A DNA stretch of 64,000 nt. It comes from Candidatus Saccharimonadota bacterium (lineage in GTDB: Bacteria; Patescibacteriota; Saccharimonadia; Saccharimonadales; Saccharimonadaceae). The notes beneath the pieces were generated by a model. That model was not told where the DNA came from and did not search any database. It saw only the letters and a list, made by a program, of their open reading frames with translations. The stretch is taken from assembly GCA_016866755.1 (NCBI GenBank), contig VGLK01000001.1:244028-308027 (forward strand). The letters run 5' to 3'. A program made the translations under genes and the position numbers. How positions within the stretch are numbered: position 1 is the first letter of the stretch; every line of letters begins with the position of its first letter. Shown piece by piece: positions 25,900-34,751 of the stretch.

Positions 25900-25935
25900 C
25901 ACCTCGACTAAACTATTTAGCGGGGTGGTTTTTTT
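25900..25935 (+). terminator. Terminator after rplA
   Basis: CACC-TCG-CTAAA and TTTAG-CG-GGGTG arms followed by seven T residues. Confidence 0.85.
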
Positions 25936-25960
25936 ATGCCACAACGGCTATGCTAAAAAT

Positions 25961-26878
25961 ATGAAACAGTACATAGAAATGCTTGACCTTGTTCGCAACC
26001 ACGGCGATGATAAAAGCGACCGCACCGGTACGGGTACTCGCAGTATATTCGGACTACAGGCGCGATACAACTTAAGCGAAGGCTTTCCGGCGGTCACAAC
26101 TAAAAAGCTTTATATGCGCAGTATTATCCATGAACTGTTATGGTTTTTATCGGGTAGTGGCAATATAAAATATCTAGTTGATAACGACGTTTCGATATGG
26201 AACGAATGGCCCTACAAACATTATCTTACGTCGAATGGTAACCCGGTACCAAACTCGGATAGCGACGAGTGGCGGCATGGAATGGCAAATTTTATTGAAA
26301 AAATAAAGACGGATAATGAATTTGCCAAAAAATGGGGCGAGCTTGGCCCAGTTTATGGCGTGCAATGGCGACACTGGCCCGACGGAAAAGGTGGTGAGAT
26401 TGATCAAATTAAGCGAGCCATTGATACCATTAAAACCAATCCCGATTCTCGCCGCAATATTGTAAGCGCGTGGAATGTAGCCGAGATTGAGGAGATGGCC
26501 AAAGCCGGATTGCCACCATGCCATACTTTGTTTCAATTTAACGTGCGCGGTGATTATCTTGATTTGCAACTATATCAACGTAGCGCTGATATGTTTTTAG
26601 GTGTGCCGTTTAACATCGCCTCGTACGCATTACTGCTTTGCATGGTGGCGCAAGTAACTGGCAAAAAACCGGGGCATTTTGTGCATTCCCTTGGCGACGC
26701 GCATATTTACTCTAATCATTTTACCCAAGTAGATGAACAGCTTTCTCGTGAGCCGTTTGCACTGCCTACGCTTTGGCTTAATCCAAACGTCACCGCGATT
26801 GATGAATTTACATTTAGTGATATTCGCCTCGAAAACTACCAGTCGCACGGCGCGCTAAAAGCCCCGATTGCTGTATAG
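25961..26878 (+). CDS. thyA: Thymidylate synthase
   Basis: A 305-residue ThyA that methylates dUMP to dTMP with methylene-tetrahydrofolate. The catalytic Cys is in PPCHTLFQF (about residue 186), with [11 protein letters not shown] before it and SYALLCMVAQ after. The length and the insertion around residues 90-130 match the longer Lactobacillus-type enzymes. The frame opens at 25925 inside the rplA terminator; TATGCT ends 6 nt before ATG 25961, which I prefer. It faces folA, which regenerates the folate cofactor. Confidence 0.95.
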   Translation: MKQYIEMLDLVRNHGDDKSDRTGTGTRSIFGLQARYNLSEGFPAVTTKKLYMRSIIHELLWFLSGSGNIKYLVDNDVSIWNEWPYKHYLTSNGNPVPNSDSDEWRHGMANFIEKIKTDNEFAKKWGELGPVYGVQWRHWPDGKGGEIDQIKRAIDTIKTNPDSRRNIVSAWNVAEIEEMAKAGLPPCHTLFQFNVRGDYLDLQLYQRSADMFLGVPFNIASYALLLCMVAQVTGKKPGHFVHSLGDAHIYSNHFTQVDEQLSREPFALPTLWLNPNVTAIDEFTFSDIRLENYQSHGALKAPIAV

Positions 26879-26879
26879 C

Positions 26880-27374
26880 TTAACGCTTTAGCATGTAGCG
26901 ATAAAGTGTACACGCGTAAGCGTTGTGCTCGTCTTTATTGATATGACCGATTTGGTTTTTTTCGTACTCGTTTTCGTTAAAAACCGGAAAAAACTTATCA
27001 GCATCAAATTCTCCGTGAACATGCGTAATAATCAATTCGTCTGCCACCTTGTTGGCAAGTAGCTCACTAAACATTTGCACGCCACCAATTACACAAGCGT
27101 TGTCACCCGCTAATTGTAACGCCTGCTTTAACGATATAGCCCATTGCACGCGTGGATGCAATATAAGAGGTTCACCTGACGTAACAACAATATGCTGCCG
27201 ATCAGGTAGTACACGCGGCAAAGATTGGAATGTTTTTCTGCCCATAACAAGTGTGCGACCGGTAGTTACTTTTTTAAAATGCGCTAAATCAGCCGGCAAA
27301 GATCGTCCCCATGGCAAATCGTTACCAAAACCAAATTCACGGTTATTTCCATAGGCGGCCACTAATGTAATCAT
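26880..27374 (-). CDS. folA: Dihydrofolate reductase
   Basis: A 164-residue DHFR: GNDLPWGRSLPADLAHFK (substrate acid Asp in the PADLAHFK helix), VMGRKTFQSLPR, and VIGGVQMFSELL for NADPH binding. It reduces the dihydrofolate made by ThyA, whose gene ends 1 base away on the other strand. TACTAT on the minus strand ends 6 nt before the ATG (leaderless type). Confidence 0.95.
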   Translation of the reverse strand: MITLVAAYGNNREFGFGNDLPWGRSLPADLAHFKKVTTGRTLVMGRKTFQSLPRVLPDRQHIVVTSGEPLILHPRVQWAISLKQALQLAGDNACVIGGVQMFSELLANKVADELIITHVHGEFDADKFFPVFNENEYEKNQIGHINKDEHNAYACTLYRYMLKR

Positions 27375-27450
27375 ACAGCTATAGTAGCATATGCATAATG
27401 CGTGGTATAATTTCGTTATCTACTAAGAGAGTAAGGGGAAACACGTTGCA

Positions 27451-27906
27451 ATGCCGAATACACTGATTGGGCCGTCTAGCCGTACGCGCAAACATCAAAA
27501 AATATACCAAAATTATCTTCGCGAACATCCGCAAACAAATGCATGTAGTTTTTGCACGCTTGCAACCGACTCACGAAATAAAATTATTAAAGAGACCAAG
27601 CATTGTTTTGTAATAAAAAATCGCTTTGCTTACAATACCTGGGACGATTGCGCGGTAAACGAACATCTTATGATAACCCCAAAGCGCCATATTGTTAGTT
27701 TGCACGAACTCACCAGCGACGAAAAAGACGAATATTTTAGTTTAGTGTGCGAATATGAGGCCAATGGCTACTCGCTATATGCACGCGCGGCATCTAATAT
27801 TACAAAATCCATCGCTCATCAGCATACACACTTTATTAAACTCGCCCCAACCCGTCATAAATTTTTATTTTATCTACGCTCGCCACACTTACTTTTCTTT
27901 AAATAA
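27451..27906 (+). CDS. HIT-like protein
   Basis: A 151-residue histidine-triad family protein. CSFC near residue 33 may be half of a zinc site. HLMITPKRHI is the family strand, and HQHTHFIK near residue 125 carries the triad, although the spacer residues (Gln, Thr) are polar where hydrophobic ones are usual. Such proteins hydrolyse or transfer nucleotides. A TATAAT box about 45 bases upstream and AAGGGG in the leader suggest an SD-dependent start. A second HIT gene lies at 53759. Confidence 0.75.
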   Translation: MPNTLIGPSSRTRKHQKIYQNYLREHPQTNACSFCTLATDSRNKIIKETKHCFVIKNRFAYNTWDDCAVNEHLMITPKRHIVSLHELTSDEKDEYFSLVCEYEANGYSLYARAASNITKSIAHQHTHFIKLAPTRHKFLFYLRSPHLLFFK

Positions 27907-27928
27907 TTTAATATTAGAGTACCCATAT

Positions 27929-28732
27929 ATGAACGACCGACTAAATTACCAAGCCATTACCAATCCAGAGTTAGTAGAACGCACGTTTAACACCAGTGCA
28001 TGGGATAATGATAAAATTTTATATCCGCACCCTGCAACTGCAGAAGATGAAATTGTGGCACGACTAACCAGGCAACGCCAAGCCGGACAAGCAGATATTA
28101 TTACGCTTGTAGACGGGGCGTTTGATGTGCCGCACCCTAATCACGAAGAATATTTAAAACATTGCAGGTTAGCGGGGGCATATAATTATCTACTTAGCCG
28201 AAATAGCGAGGCGCCAACAGTTGAGCAGGTTGGTTCGCTTGCTACTTCATCGGCGTTACATTTAGTGGTTACGGTTGATGCCGATGCAAAAGTTTCTGAA
28301 AAGAAAAGTGGTGCAAGCAGTAAAGGCGGCGTCGCTCGGCCAATTTATCCGTGGCATGAACGGGCACGGCGAATTGCAAACTACACCTTCGACACAGCTG
28401 AAGGACCGCGTTATTCAGCCAATACAGTAACTGTCGAGGGCGATCCGGCGCACGTAAATACAGCCTATTTCTCGTCGCTTAGCCTAGCTAAACACTTACA
28501 ATCCGCTAATTTACTCGACACATTAGTAGTATTTGGAGAGCATGATACAACAGTTGGGCAAGCACAAGATTTAAACCTTAATCCGACTGTTATGCCAAGC
28601 ACAAATGTATACAGCATCAATCCGCAAACTGGCCGCGGCTATACAAGTAGTGGTATTATTCGACGAGCTCAGGGTCAACCTGTTGAGTACCCAATTACAT
28701 CACCCCTAATGCCGCAAAATACGGAGGTTTAA
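27929..28732 (+). CDS. Cytidylyltransferase-like nucleotidyltransferase
   Basis: A 267-residue protein with the nucleotidylyltransferase start TLVDGAFDVPHPNHEEYL, in which HPNH (about residue 69) takes the place of HxGH: the Gly is Asn. The fold matches glycerol-3-phosphate cytidylyltransferase and RfaE-like enzymes. A long insertion with TVDADAKVSEKK follows, and VVFGEHD is a later strand. The frame is open from 27755, overlapping the HIT gene; I chose ATG 27929, 8 nt after TAGAGT. The substrate is unknown. dcd follows after 3 bases, so a nucleotide role is likely. Confidence 0.7.
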   Translation: MNDRLNYQAITNPELVERTFNTSAWDNDKILYPHPATAEDEIVARLTRQRQAGQADIITLVDGAFDVPHPNHEEYLKHCRLAGAYNYLLSRNSEAPTVEQVGSLATSSALHLVVTVDADAKVSEKKSGASSKGGVARPIYPWHERARRIANYTFDTAEGPRYSANTVTVEGDPAHVNTAYFSSLSLAKHLQSANLLDTLVVFGEHDTTVGQAQDLNLNPTVMPSTNVYSINPQTGRGYTSSGIIRRAQGQPVEYPITSPLMPQNTEV

Positions 28733-28735
28733 TTT

Positions 28736-29455
28736 ATGTCGGTTTACAGCAACACGCAAATTACAGCAGCGATAGATGACGGTACGATCGTGTGCGTACC
28801 GTTTAATCCAGCTAACGTTTCCGAAGCCAGTCTAGATTTTACGCTTGGCAACTATTTTTATAAACAAGAGTACCAAGAAGACGCTAAGGTTTATAACCCG
28901 TTCGATATTGATGATGTAGCACGGTATTTTAAAGGCCCACTTGAGGCAATGCCACATAAAGAATGGTGTGATAAACATGGCTATAAACCGTTTAACAATA
29001 TTCCCGACGATCACCCAATTATTGTGTTGCGGCCTGGCGAACGAATTTTAGCGCATACGCATGAATTTGTTGGAATTCGAACACACGGTGGCGCATGCGA
29101 GGTAAAATCACGCTCTAGTTGGGGTCGAAATGGTGTTGCAGTATGCTTTGACGCCGGCTGGGTTGACCCTGGATACATAAACCGTATTACATTAGAAATT
29201 TACAATCTTAACATGCACGAATCAGTAGTACTGCCGGTAGGCGAACGGATTGGACAGCTTATTTTTCATACCACCGGCCCAGTTGAAGGTGGCTACGCCG
29301 AAGGCCGCGGCGGTATGAGCGGCAAATATCAACATACCGATGATTTAGACGAACTGATACGCTCTTGGGAGCCAAGCATGATGCTACCACGCGCCTACAA
29401 AGACAGCCGCGTTACGCCCTTGCCAATTTCTGGCCTTTCTAAAGGTGTGAAATAA
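28736..29455 (+). CDS. dcd: dCTP deaminase-like protein
   Basis: A 239-residue member of the dCTP deaminase/dUTPase family. The signature KSRSSWGRNGV and the catalytic Glu in RITLEIYN are present, as is a C-terminal RGGMSGKYQ that closes over the nucleotide. It would supply dUMP for ThyA through dUTP. An SD (GGAGG) precedes the ATG, 3 bases after the nucleotidyltransferase. The stop overlaps the tmk start by 1 base (TAATG). Deaminase rather than dUTPase is favoured by the SRSSxGR motif. Confidence 0.85.
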   Translation: MSVYSNTQITAAIDDGTIVCVPFNPANVSEASLDFTLGNYFYKQEYQEDAKVYNPFDIDDVARYFKGPLEAMPHKEWCDKHGYKPFNNIPDDHPIIVLRPGERILAHTHEFVGIRTHGGACEVKSRSSWGRNGVAVCFDAGWVDPGYINRITLEIYNLNMHESVVLPVGERIGQLIFHTTGPVEGGYAEGRGGMSGKYQHTDDLDELIRSWEPSMMLPRAYKDSRVTPLPISGLSKGVK

Positions 29456-30096
29456 TGGCAGCTATGTCTACTCGCGGCCATTCGATTGTTATTGAAGGCC
29501 ACGACGGAACAGGTAAATCGACTCAAGCGGCACTGCTTGTTAAGTGGCTGCAAAATAAAGGTATTCAAACTTTTGAGGCGCATGAACCAGCCGGCACACC
29601 ACTTGCCGATAAATTACGTGAAATTATAAAAGACGGCACACTTGAACGCGACCCACATACCGATTTACTGCTTTTTACTGCCGCCCGCATAGAGATTGCG
29701 AAACAAGAAGAGGCTGCTTTAGCGAGTGGAAAGTGGGTAATAAAAGCTCGCAATTGGCTTTCGACGCTTGCATATCAGGGTAGTGGAAGCGGCGTAAGTA
29801 CAACGACTATAGAATCTGTAACAAAACAATTTTTGCCTAATTTTTACCTACACCCCAGCTTGCAAATTGTGTTGTATGTACCGCAAGAAGTGCGAAGGGC
29901 GCGAATATCACTAAGAGGCCTTAATGAACCAAACGACACGTTTGAATCAAAAGATGTCATGTTTCAAGAGAGAGTAGCGAATGCGTACGAGACCATCGCT
30001 CAAGATCGTAATGCGCTACTGCTCGATGCTTCGCCCTCAATTGACGAATTGCACGCAACAATTACGCACATTATCGAGACTCAATTTAACGTTTAA
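29455..30096 (+). CDS. tmk: Thymidylate kinase
   Basis: A 213-residue dTMP kinase: Walker A EGHDGTGKST at residues 14-23, HEPAGTPLADKLRE in place of the usual REPGGT, and a LID-like segment around RRARISLRG. The usual DRY motif appears as ARN (KARNWLSTLAYQG). It phosphorylates dTMP to dTDP. TAATG overlap with dcd indicates translational coupling, completing a dCTP-dUMP-dTMP-dTDP block with thyA and folA. Confidence 0.87.
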   Translation: MAAMSTRGHSIVIEGHDGTGKSTQAALLVKWLQNKGIQTFEAHEPAGTPLADKLREIIKDGTLERDPHTDLLLFTAARIEIAKQEEAALASGKWVIKARNWLSTLAYQGSGSGVSTTTIESVTKQFLPNFYLHPSLQIVLYVPQEVRRARISLRGLNEPNDTFESKDVMFQERVANAYETIAQDRNALLLDASPSIDELHATITHIIETQFNV

Positions 30097-30106
30097 CCCT
30101 AGCGTA

Positions 30107-31219
30107 TTACACTAGCGTCTGGCATACATACTGCGCTATTTTATCTTCTCTATCGACTAATGCATACAGCTCGCCTGTGCGAGTAGTTGCCGCCTGATGG
30201 GCATACGATTCCTGCGCCCGTTTGTTGTACGAGTACACCATAAAAGATATTGGCTTAATTATGCGTTGATCATCACGCGACAACGCAGCCACCATATTGG
30301 TATAAAATGTACCTTTTGCTGCATAAAGAATTTGTTTTTGCCAGTGCGGATTGTCTTTCGCGGATACTTTGCGCACTTTATCGGCAACACGTTGGTTAAA
30401 CCCACTTTCACAGCTCATATCCAAAACATACCATAATTTTTCCATTACATACGCATCTTCTGGCGATGAATCGGTACCCATAGGCACTACGCCCAGCAGT
30501 CGTCGCCGCGAAGCTAGCAAATAATTCTCTCCGTGGTATGTATCGTCATCTTTACCAGCGCGCACAAGATCTACCTGCATACTATCAAGGTGTCGAATAC
30601 GAAAATCTTCTGCTTCGTCTTGTGTAGCAATTCTGCCGCCGCGTTCGGTTATAGCCTGATACGCACGCATTCTCATGTCTGCTTGCGCCTCGTTCAGGCC
30701 TTCGCCATACGGAGTAGTCGCGTTTAATAGCTCGACCGCCGGAATGTGCAGATCGGCCTGTGTCGTTAGCAGTTCGCTAGGCTCACTATAGCCATGTAAA
30801 CCTCGGTACAGCCTATCGGGATAAGTTTTAATATAGTCGCCAGTTATTTGCGTCGCTCCAATCGACCAGTTAGCATGCGCCTGTTGTGATTGTCTGGCAA
30901 AATTCATATCGAACGCTGATTGCATATACTCGTGAAGCGGTTGCGGCACAATAATACCTCGTTGTTTTAGCGAGTCGCGAGCCGTATCGTAACGCGCAAG
31001 CAAAGTTTCGCGAACCAGTCGCTGTACGTTAGCCTCATCTTCAATATAAGGATAAAGCGGAGTAGGGCCGTAACCCTCAAGATGGGGTCGCATAATTTCG
31101 TTATAGCGCTTTTCGTCAAAGTGTTCCGAAGATGGATCGAGGGTGGCTTTAAAATCAACATACGATGGCACATTGTGCGCATTTGTATTAGTAGAATAGA
31201 TTTCAGAGTTATACGACAT
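30107..31219 (-). CDS. Hypothetical protein (370 aa)
   Basis: A soluble 370-residue protein of unknown family, rich in Tyr, Gln and Ala, without membrane segments or a recognisable catalytic motif. The frame extends to 31336, but the upstream part is unlike coding sequence and TATAAT on the minus strand ends 15 nt before ATG 31219, giving a short leader. Native codon use. It lies opposite the ribosomal genes, with tmk ending 10 bases from its stop. Possibly lineage-specific. Confidence 0.6.
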   Translation of the reverse strand: MSYNSEIYSTNTNAHNVPSYVDFKATLDPSSEHFDEKRYNEIMRPHLEGYGPTPLYPYIEDEANVQRLVRETLLARYDTARDSLKQRGIIVPQPLHEYMQSAFDMNFARQSQQAHANWSIGATQITGDYIKTYPDRLYRGLHGYSEPSELLTTQADLHIPAVELLNATTPYGEGLNEAQADMRMRAYQAITERGGRIATQDEAEDFRIRHLDSMQVDLVRAGKDDDTYHGENYLLASRRRLLGVVPMGTDSSPEDAYVMEKLWYVLDMSCESGFNQRVADKVRKVSAKDNPHWQKQILYAAKGTFYTNMVAALSRDDQRIIKPISFMVYSYNKRAQESYAHQAATTRTGELYALVDREDKIAQYVCQTLV

Positions 31220-31493
31220 AAATTTGCTTACAGTATTATACCATAATCTAATTTGTGCAGCAATTTTGAGGGGCTTGAAACAGCAAGCGATACAGTGTAT
31301 AGTTAGCATTGACATTACCAAAGACAGTAGCTGCATATTATGCTTAATTCGCTACCGAGGATTCACTTATAATCTTGGTCTTTACGTGGTGTGGAGTTTT
31401 TTCGTCTCTATGGGCTTTAAATAACCGCATCATGAATGTTGCTCGTTTACAATTTGGTCACGAAACACGTATCAATCAAAGAAAGGGAATTTT

Positions 31494-32018
31494 ATGGCAA
31501 TTTCACGCGATAAAAAACAAACTTTGGTTGCTGAGCTTCAAAACACACTTGCAGATGCAAAAATGACTGTTTTTGCACAATATCAGGGCTTAAGTGTTGC
31601 CGACATTCAAGAACTTCGTCGCAGTGCGCGCGAAGCAAACGTAACAATAAAAGTTGTAAAAAACCGACTTGTTCGCGTCGCTCTTGAAAGCATCGACACC
31701 TACAAAGACACCGATATGTCACGCCTTCAAGGACAGCTTGTCTACGCTATTAGCAGCGAAGACGAAGTTGCTCCAGCACAGGTTATGGACGCATTTGCAA
31801 AAACACATCCCGCCCTGCAATTTGCTGGTGCATTTTCAGGAGAAGGCAACGCGCTTTCAGCTGAAGAAGTAAAGGCGCTTGCTGGCCTTCCAAGCAAAAA
31901 TCAACTTATTGCAGAAGTCGTTTCTCAGCTACTTTCACCGGTACACGACATTACAAATGCACTTTCTGGCAATTTACACGCACTACTTGATGGTGTTGAA
32001 GCAAAAGCTACCAACTAA
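31494..32018 (+). CDS. rplJ: 50S ribosomal protein L10
   Basis: A 174-residue L10. The RNA-binding N-terminal domain shows FAQYQGLSVADIQELRR and VVKNRLVRVAL; the C-terminal helix (ALSGNLHALLDGVEAK) binds L7/L12 dimers. SD AAAGGGA precedes the ATG. The 270-base leader (31220-31493) holds two possible -10 boxes (TATTAT near 31338, TATAAT near 31367) and a T-run near 31394, consistent with a regulated leader, but I cannot draw the L10-binding fold. rplL follows after 35 bases. Confidence 0.95.
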   Translation: MAISRDKKQTLVAELQNTLADAKMTVFAQYQGLSVADIQELRRSAREANVTIKVVKNRLVRVALESIDTYKDTDMSRLQGQLVYAISSEDEVAPAQVMDAFAKTHPALQFAGAFSGEGNALSAEEVKALAGLPSKNQLIAEVVSQLLSPVHDITNALSGNLHALLDGVEAKATN

Positions 32019-32053
32019 TTATTAATTTTTTAGCATAAAAGGAGTCTCTCATT

Positions 32054-32431
32054 ATGGCAGACGTAAAAAAACTTGCAGAAGAGCTAACTAAGCTTACTGT
32101 ACTTGAAGTAAACGATCTTAAGAACGTTCTTAAAGAAGAATACGGCATCGAGCCAGCTGCTGCGGCAGTTGCTGTTGCCGGACCTGCTGCTGGCGGCGAC
32201 GCTGCGGCTGAAGACGAAAAAACTGAGTTTACTGTAACTCTAACTGACGCAGGAAGCCAAAAAGTAGCTGTTATTAAAGCAGTGAAAGAATTGACTGGAC
32301 TTGGTCTTGGTGAAGCTAAAGCTATCGTTGACGGCGTGCCATCACCTGTAAAAGAAAAGGTTTCTAAAGACGAAGCCGACGAAGCTAAAAAGAAGCTTGA
32401 AGAAGCTGGCGCAAGCGTAGAAGTTGCCTAA
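32054..32431 (+). CDS. rplL: 50S ribosomal protein L7/L12
   Basis: A 125-residue L7/L12: N-terminal dimerisation helices ([20 protein letters not shown]), Ala-rich hinge, and C-terminal factor-binding domain with [35 protein letters not shown] lies before the ATG. It is normally followed by rpoB; here the next gene is a conserved-type hypothetical with its own promoter, and an imperfect hairpin (CGTCC/GGGCG near 32490) lies between them. Confidence 0.97.
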   Translation: MADVKKLAEELTKLTVLEVNDLKNVLKEEYGIEPAAAAVAVAGPAAGGDAAAEDEKTEFTVTLTDAGSQKVAVIKAVKELTGLGLGEAKAIVDGVPSPVKEKVSKDEADEAKKKLEEAGASVEVA

Positions 32432-32583
32432 GGCAACCTGAAATACTATTTACTGTTCGCGTGACCAAATAACGAGCTTAAGTAGTCGTCCATAGCATGG
32501 GCGGCTATTTAATTTCAAATACAAAATATACAACGTTATTTAACTTACCCCTGATAACTATGTGGATAAGCATAGATGAGATG

Positions 32584-32613
32584 TTGACAACATATAGGTA
32601 CACTTGCTATAAA
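32584..32613 (+). promoter_or_regulatory. Promoter upstream of 32667
   Basis: TTGACA at 32584-32589, 18-nt spacer, TATAAA at 32608-32613. It predicts a start near 32620, after the ATG at 32613, so that ATG cannot be the start of the following gene. Confidence 0.7.
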
Positions 32614-32666
32614 TGAGAGTAATACTTATAAAAATAGACAAAAGGGAACTGCGAGAAACTCACATA

Positions 32667-33182
32667 ATGTCTGAATTACCAGAAAAACAAGTTAAGCGCC
32701 TGAAAATGCTTATCTCAGAAGCCGAAACAAATCTAGCAGCCGCCAGCGAGCTTCTTATTAGTATCCTAGGCGACGACGGACATGTGGTTACTCCACGTTC
32801 TAGCACCGAAGATGTATCAGGAAAAATTATTGAAGGTGTGTTCGACGGTCAAACGATGATTGGACCTGACGGCAAAAATTATCCAATTCCAGCAAACTAC
32901 GCCTCTAAGTCGAAGCTAGTTGAAGGTGATATTTTAAAGCTAACGATCGCCGACGACGGCAGCTTTGTCTACAAACAGATCGGTCCGGTTCCGCGCAAAC
33001 AAATTATTGGTACTCTTGTACAGCACGATGGCATTTACTACGTTGAGGCAAATGGCGTTGAATATCGAATTTTACTTGCAAGTGTAACGTACTTTAAAAT
33101 TGCGATTGGCGACCAAGTTACCATTATTGTACCTGAAGACAATCCAGACGCCACTTGGGCAGCTGTTGAAGCGGCACTATAA
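32667..33182 (+). CDS. Conserved-type hypothetical protein with two beta-rich repeats
   Basis: A 171-residue protein. A helical N-terminus (residues 1-37) is followed by two similar beta-rich units, GKIIEGVFDGQTMIG...VEGDILKLTI and KQIIGTLVQHDGIYYVEA...AIGDQVTIIV, which look like a duplicated small-barrel fold. The ATG at 32667 fits the promoter at 32584; the earlier ATG at 32613 lies inside its -10. I do not recognise the family. From memory, similar proteins are common in Patescibacteria, which I cannot verify here. Confidence 0.65.
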   Translation: MSELPEKQVKRLKMLISEAETNLAAASELLISILGDDGHVVTPRSSTEDVSGKIIEGVFDGQTMIGPDGKNYPIPANYASKSKLVEGDILKLTIADDGSFVYKQIGPVPRKQIIGTLVQHDGIYYVEANGVEYRILLASVTYFKIAIGDQVTIIVPEDNPDATWAAVEAAL

Positions 33183-33268
33183 CTAAAAACTATATATAAA
33201 AATAGTTGTAGATTTTATCGACACCCTCGTCATTCACGCTTTAAGCGCGTACAATAGGGTGAGACTAT

Positions 33269-34750
33269 ATGAGTAAAAAAGCCCTATATCGTAAGTATCG
33301 TAGCACCTCGCTCGATGAAATTGTCGGTCAGCCCCACGTGACCGATATTCTTAAAAAGTCGTTAAAGCAAGGAAACGTTGCGCACGCCTATCTTTTAACG
33401 GGCCCGCGTGGAGTGGGAAAAACATCAATTGCCCGCATTTTGGCTCACGAGATTAACGGCCTCGACTACACCGATGAGTCGACTCATCTTGATATTATTG
33501 AAATAGATGCCGCTAGTAATAACGGCGTAGATGATGTACGTGATTTGCGCGATAAAGCCATGATTGCACCTTCATCGGCTGCCAAAAAAGTTTATATTAT
33601 CGACGAGGTGCACATGCTCTCAAAAGCGGCCTTTAATGCGCTGCTTAAAATTCTTGAAGAACCACCAGAGCACATTGTATTTATTCTTGCTACAACCGAC
33701 GTCGATAAACTTCCGGCTACTATTATAAGCCGAACGCAGCAGTTTCACTTTAGGCTTATACCCGCAGCTGCCATTAAAGATCACTTAAAATTTGTTGCCG
33801 ATAAAGAATCTATTGCAATTGATGATGAAGCGCTAGAACTAATTGCCGACAGGGCAGAAGGCGGCTTTCGCGATGCACTAAGTTTACTTGATCAACTTTC
33901 ATCGCTCGCGGGCGATGGCACAACTATTTCTAAGTCAATGATTGAAGAAAACTTAGGCCTTGCTCATCACGATATCGTAGAAAAAATTACCGACGCATAT
34001 CTTTCTGAAGACTCACAAGCTGCCCTAGAATTACTTCTTTCGGCGCGCGATGAAGGCATTAGCGCCTCACTGCTTATCTCGCAGTTGCTACTTCATGCGC
34101 AGTCACTTGTTCGCACTAAGCCAGCAATCTTGTCTTTAATAGATGCGCTTATTTCTGCCGCTGACTCTTCGTATCCGCAGCTTAAACTGTTAACCGTATT
34201 TGCGCTACCAACCGCACCAATTTCACAACCACCATATACTAATAATTCAGACTCTTTGTTACAATCTTCGGGCACAGCGCCTCGATCCACCACCGCGGCT
34301 CAATCTACTACACACGCACCAACAATAACTAAGCGCACACCTGTTAAAAAAAGTTCAACCACAAAACAGATTAAACAAGATGTACCGCAACCCGTAAACA
34401 AACCGCTTGCTAACGATGACGTACCCAAAACTCTTGATTGGGAGGGAGTGGTTAATTACGCAAAAGCCAATCACGTAGCAATTTATAGCGTACTGTGTAA
34501 ATGTGACTTTAGCTATAGCTCACCAAATCTTACTATTCATGCAGCTAACGCGTTCTATTCACGCAAACTCGATGACAGCAAATATCGCATTATGATTGCC
34601 CACTCGCTTGCCAGCGTAGGTGCGGGGGGCGTAAACGTTACTATAACTACAGAGCCTAAACCGCCAGCCGATGCCAAACTTGCTGCAATTGCCCAACTAA
34701 TGGGTGGCGGAACCGAAGTATCACTCAACACCTTAGAAGAAGGAGCATAG
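33269..34750 (+). CDS. dnaX: DNA polymerase III subunit gamma/tau, zinc module missing
   Basis: A 493-residue clamp-loader ATPase: Walker A GPRGVGKT at residues 45-52, Walker B VYIIDEVHML, and sensor SRTQQFHF. The loop that normally holds four zinc-binding Cys after Walker A is shortened to NGLDYTDESTHLDI and has none. A Ser/Thr/Pro-rich linker (about 310-385) leads to a C-terminal domain. TACAAT lies 13 nt before the ATG. dnaB starts 1 base after the stop behind a strong SD, making a replication operon. Confidence 0.92.
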   Translation: MSKKALYRKYRSTSLDEIVGQPHVTDILKKSLKQGNVAHAYLLTGPRGVGKTSIARILAHEINGLDYTDESTHLDIIEIDAASNNGVDDVRDLRDKAMIAPSSAAKKVYIIDEVHMLSKAAFNALLKILEEPPEHIVFILATTDVDKLPATIISRTQQFHFRLIPAAAIKDHLKFVADKESIAIDDEALELIADRAEGGFRDALSLLDQLSSLAGDGTTISKSMIEENLGLAHHDIVEKITDAYLSEDSQAALELLLSARDEGISASLLISQLLLHAQSLVRTKPAILSLIDALISAADSSYPQLKLLTVFALPTAPISQPPYTNNSDSLLQSSGTAPRSTTAAQSTTHAPTITKRTPVKKSSTTKQIKQDVPQPVNKPLANDDVPKTLDWEGVVNYAKANHVAIYSVLCKCDFSYSSPNLTIHAANAFYSRKLDDSKYRIMIAHSLASVGAGGVNVTITTEPKPPADAKLAAIAQLMGGGTEVSLNTLEEGA

Positions 34751-34751
34751 C

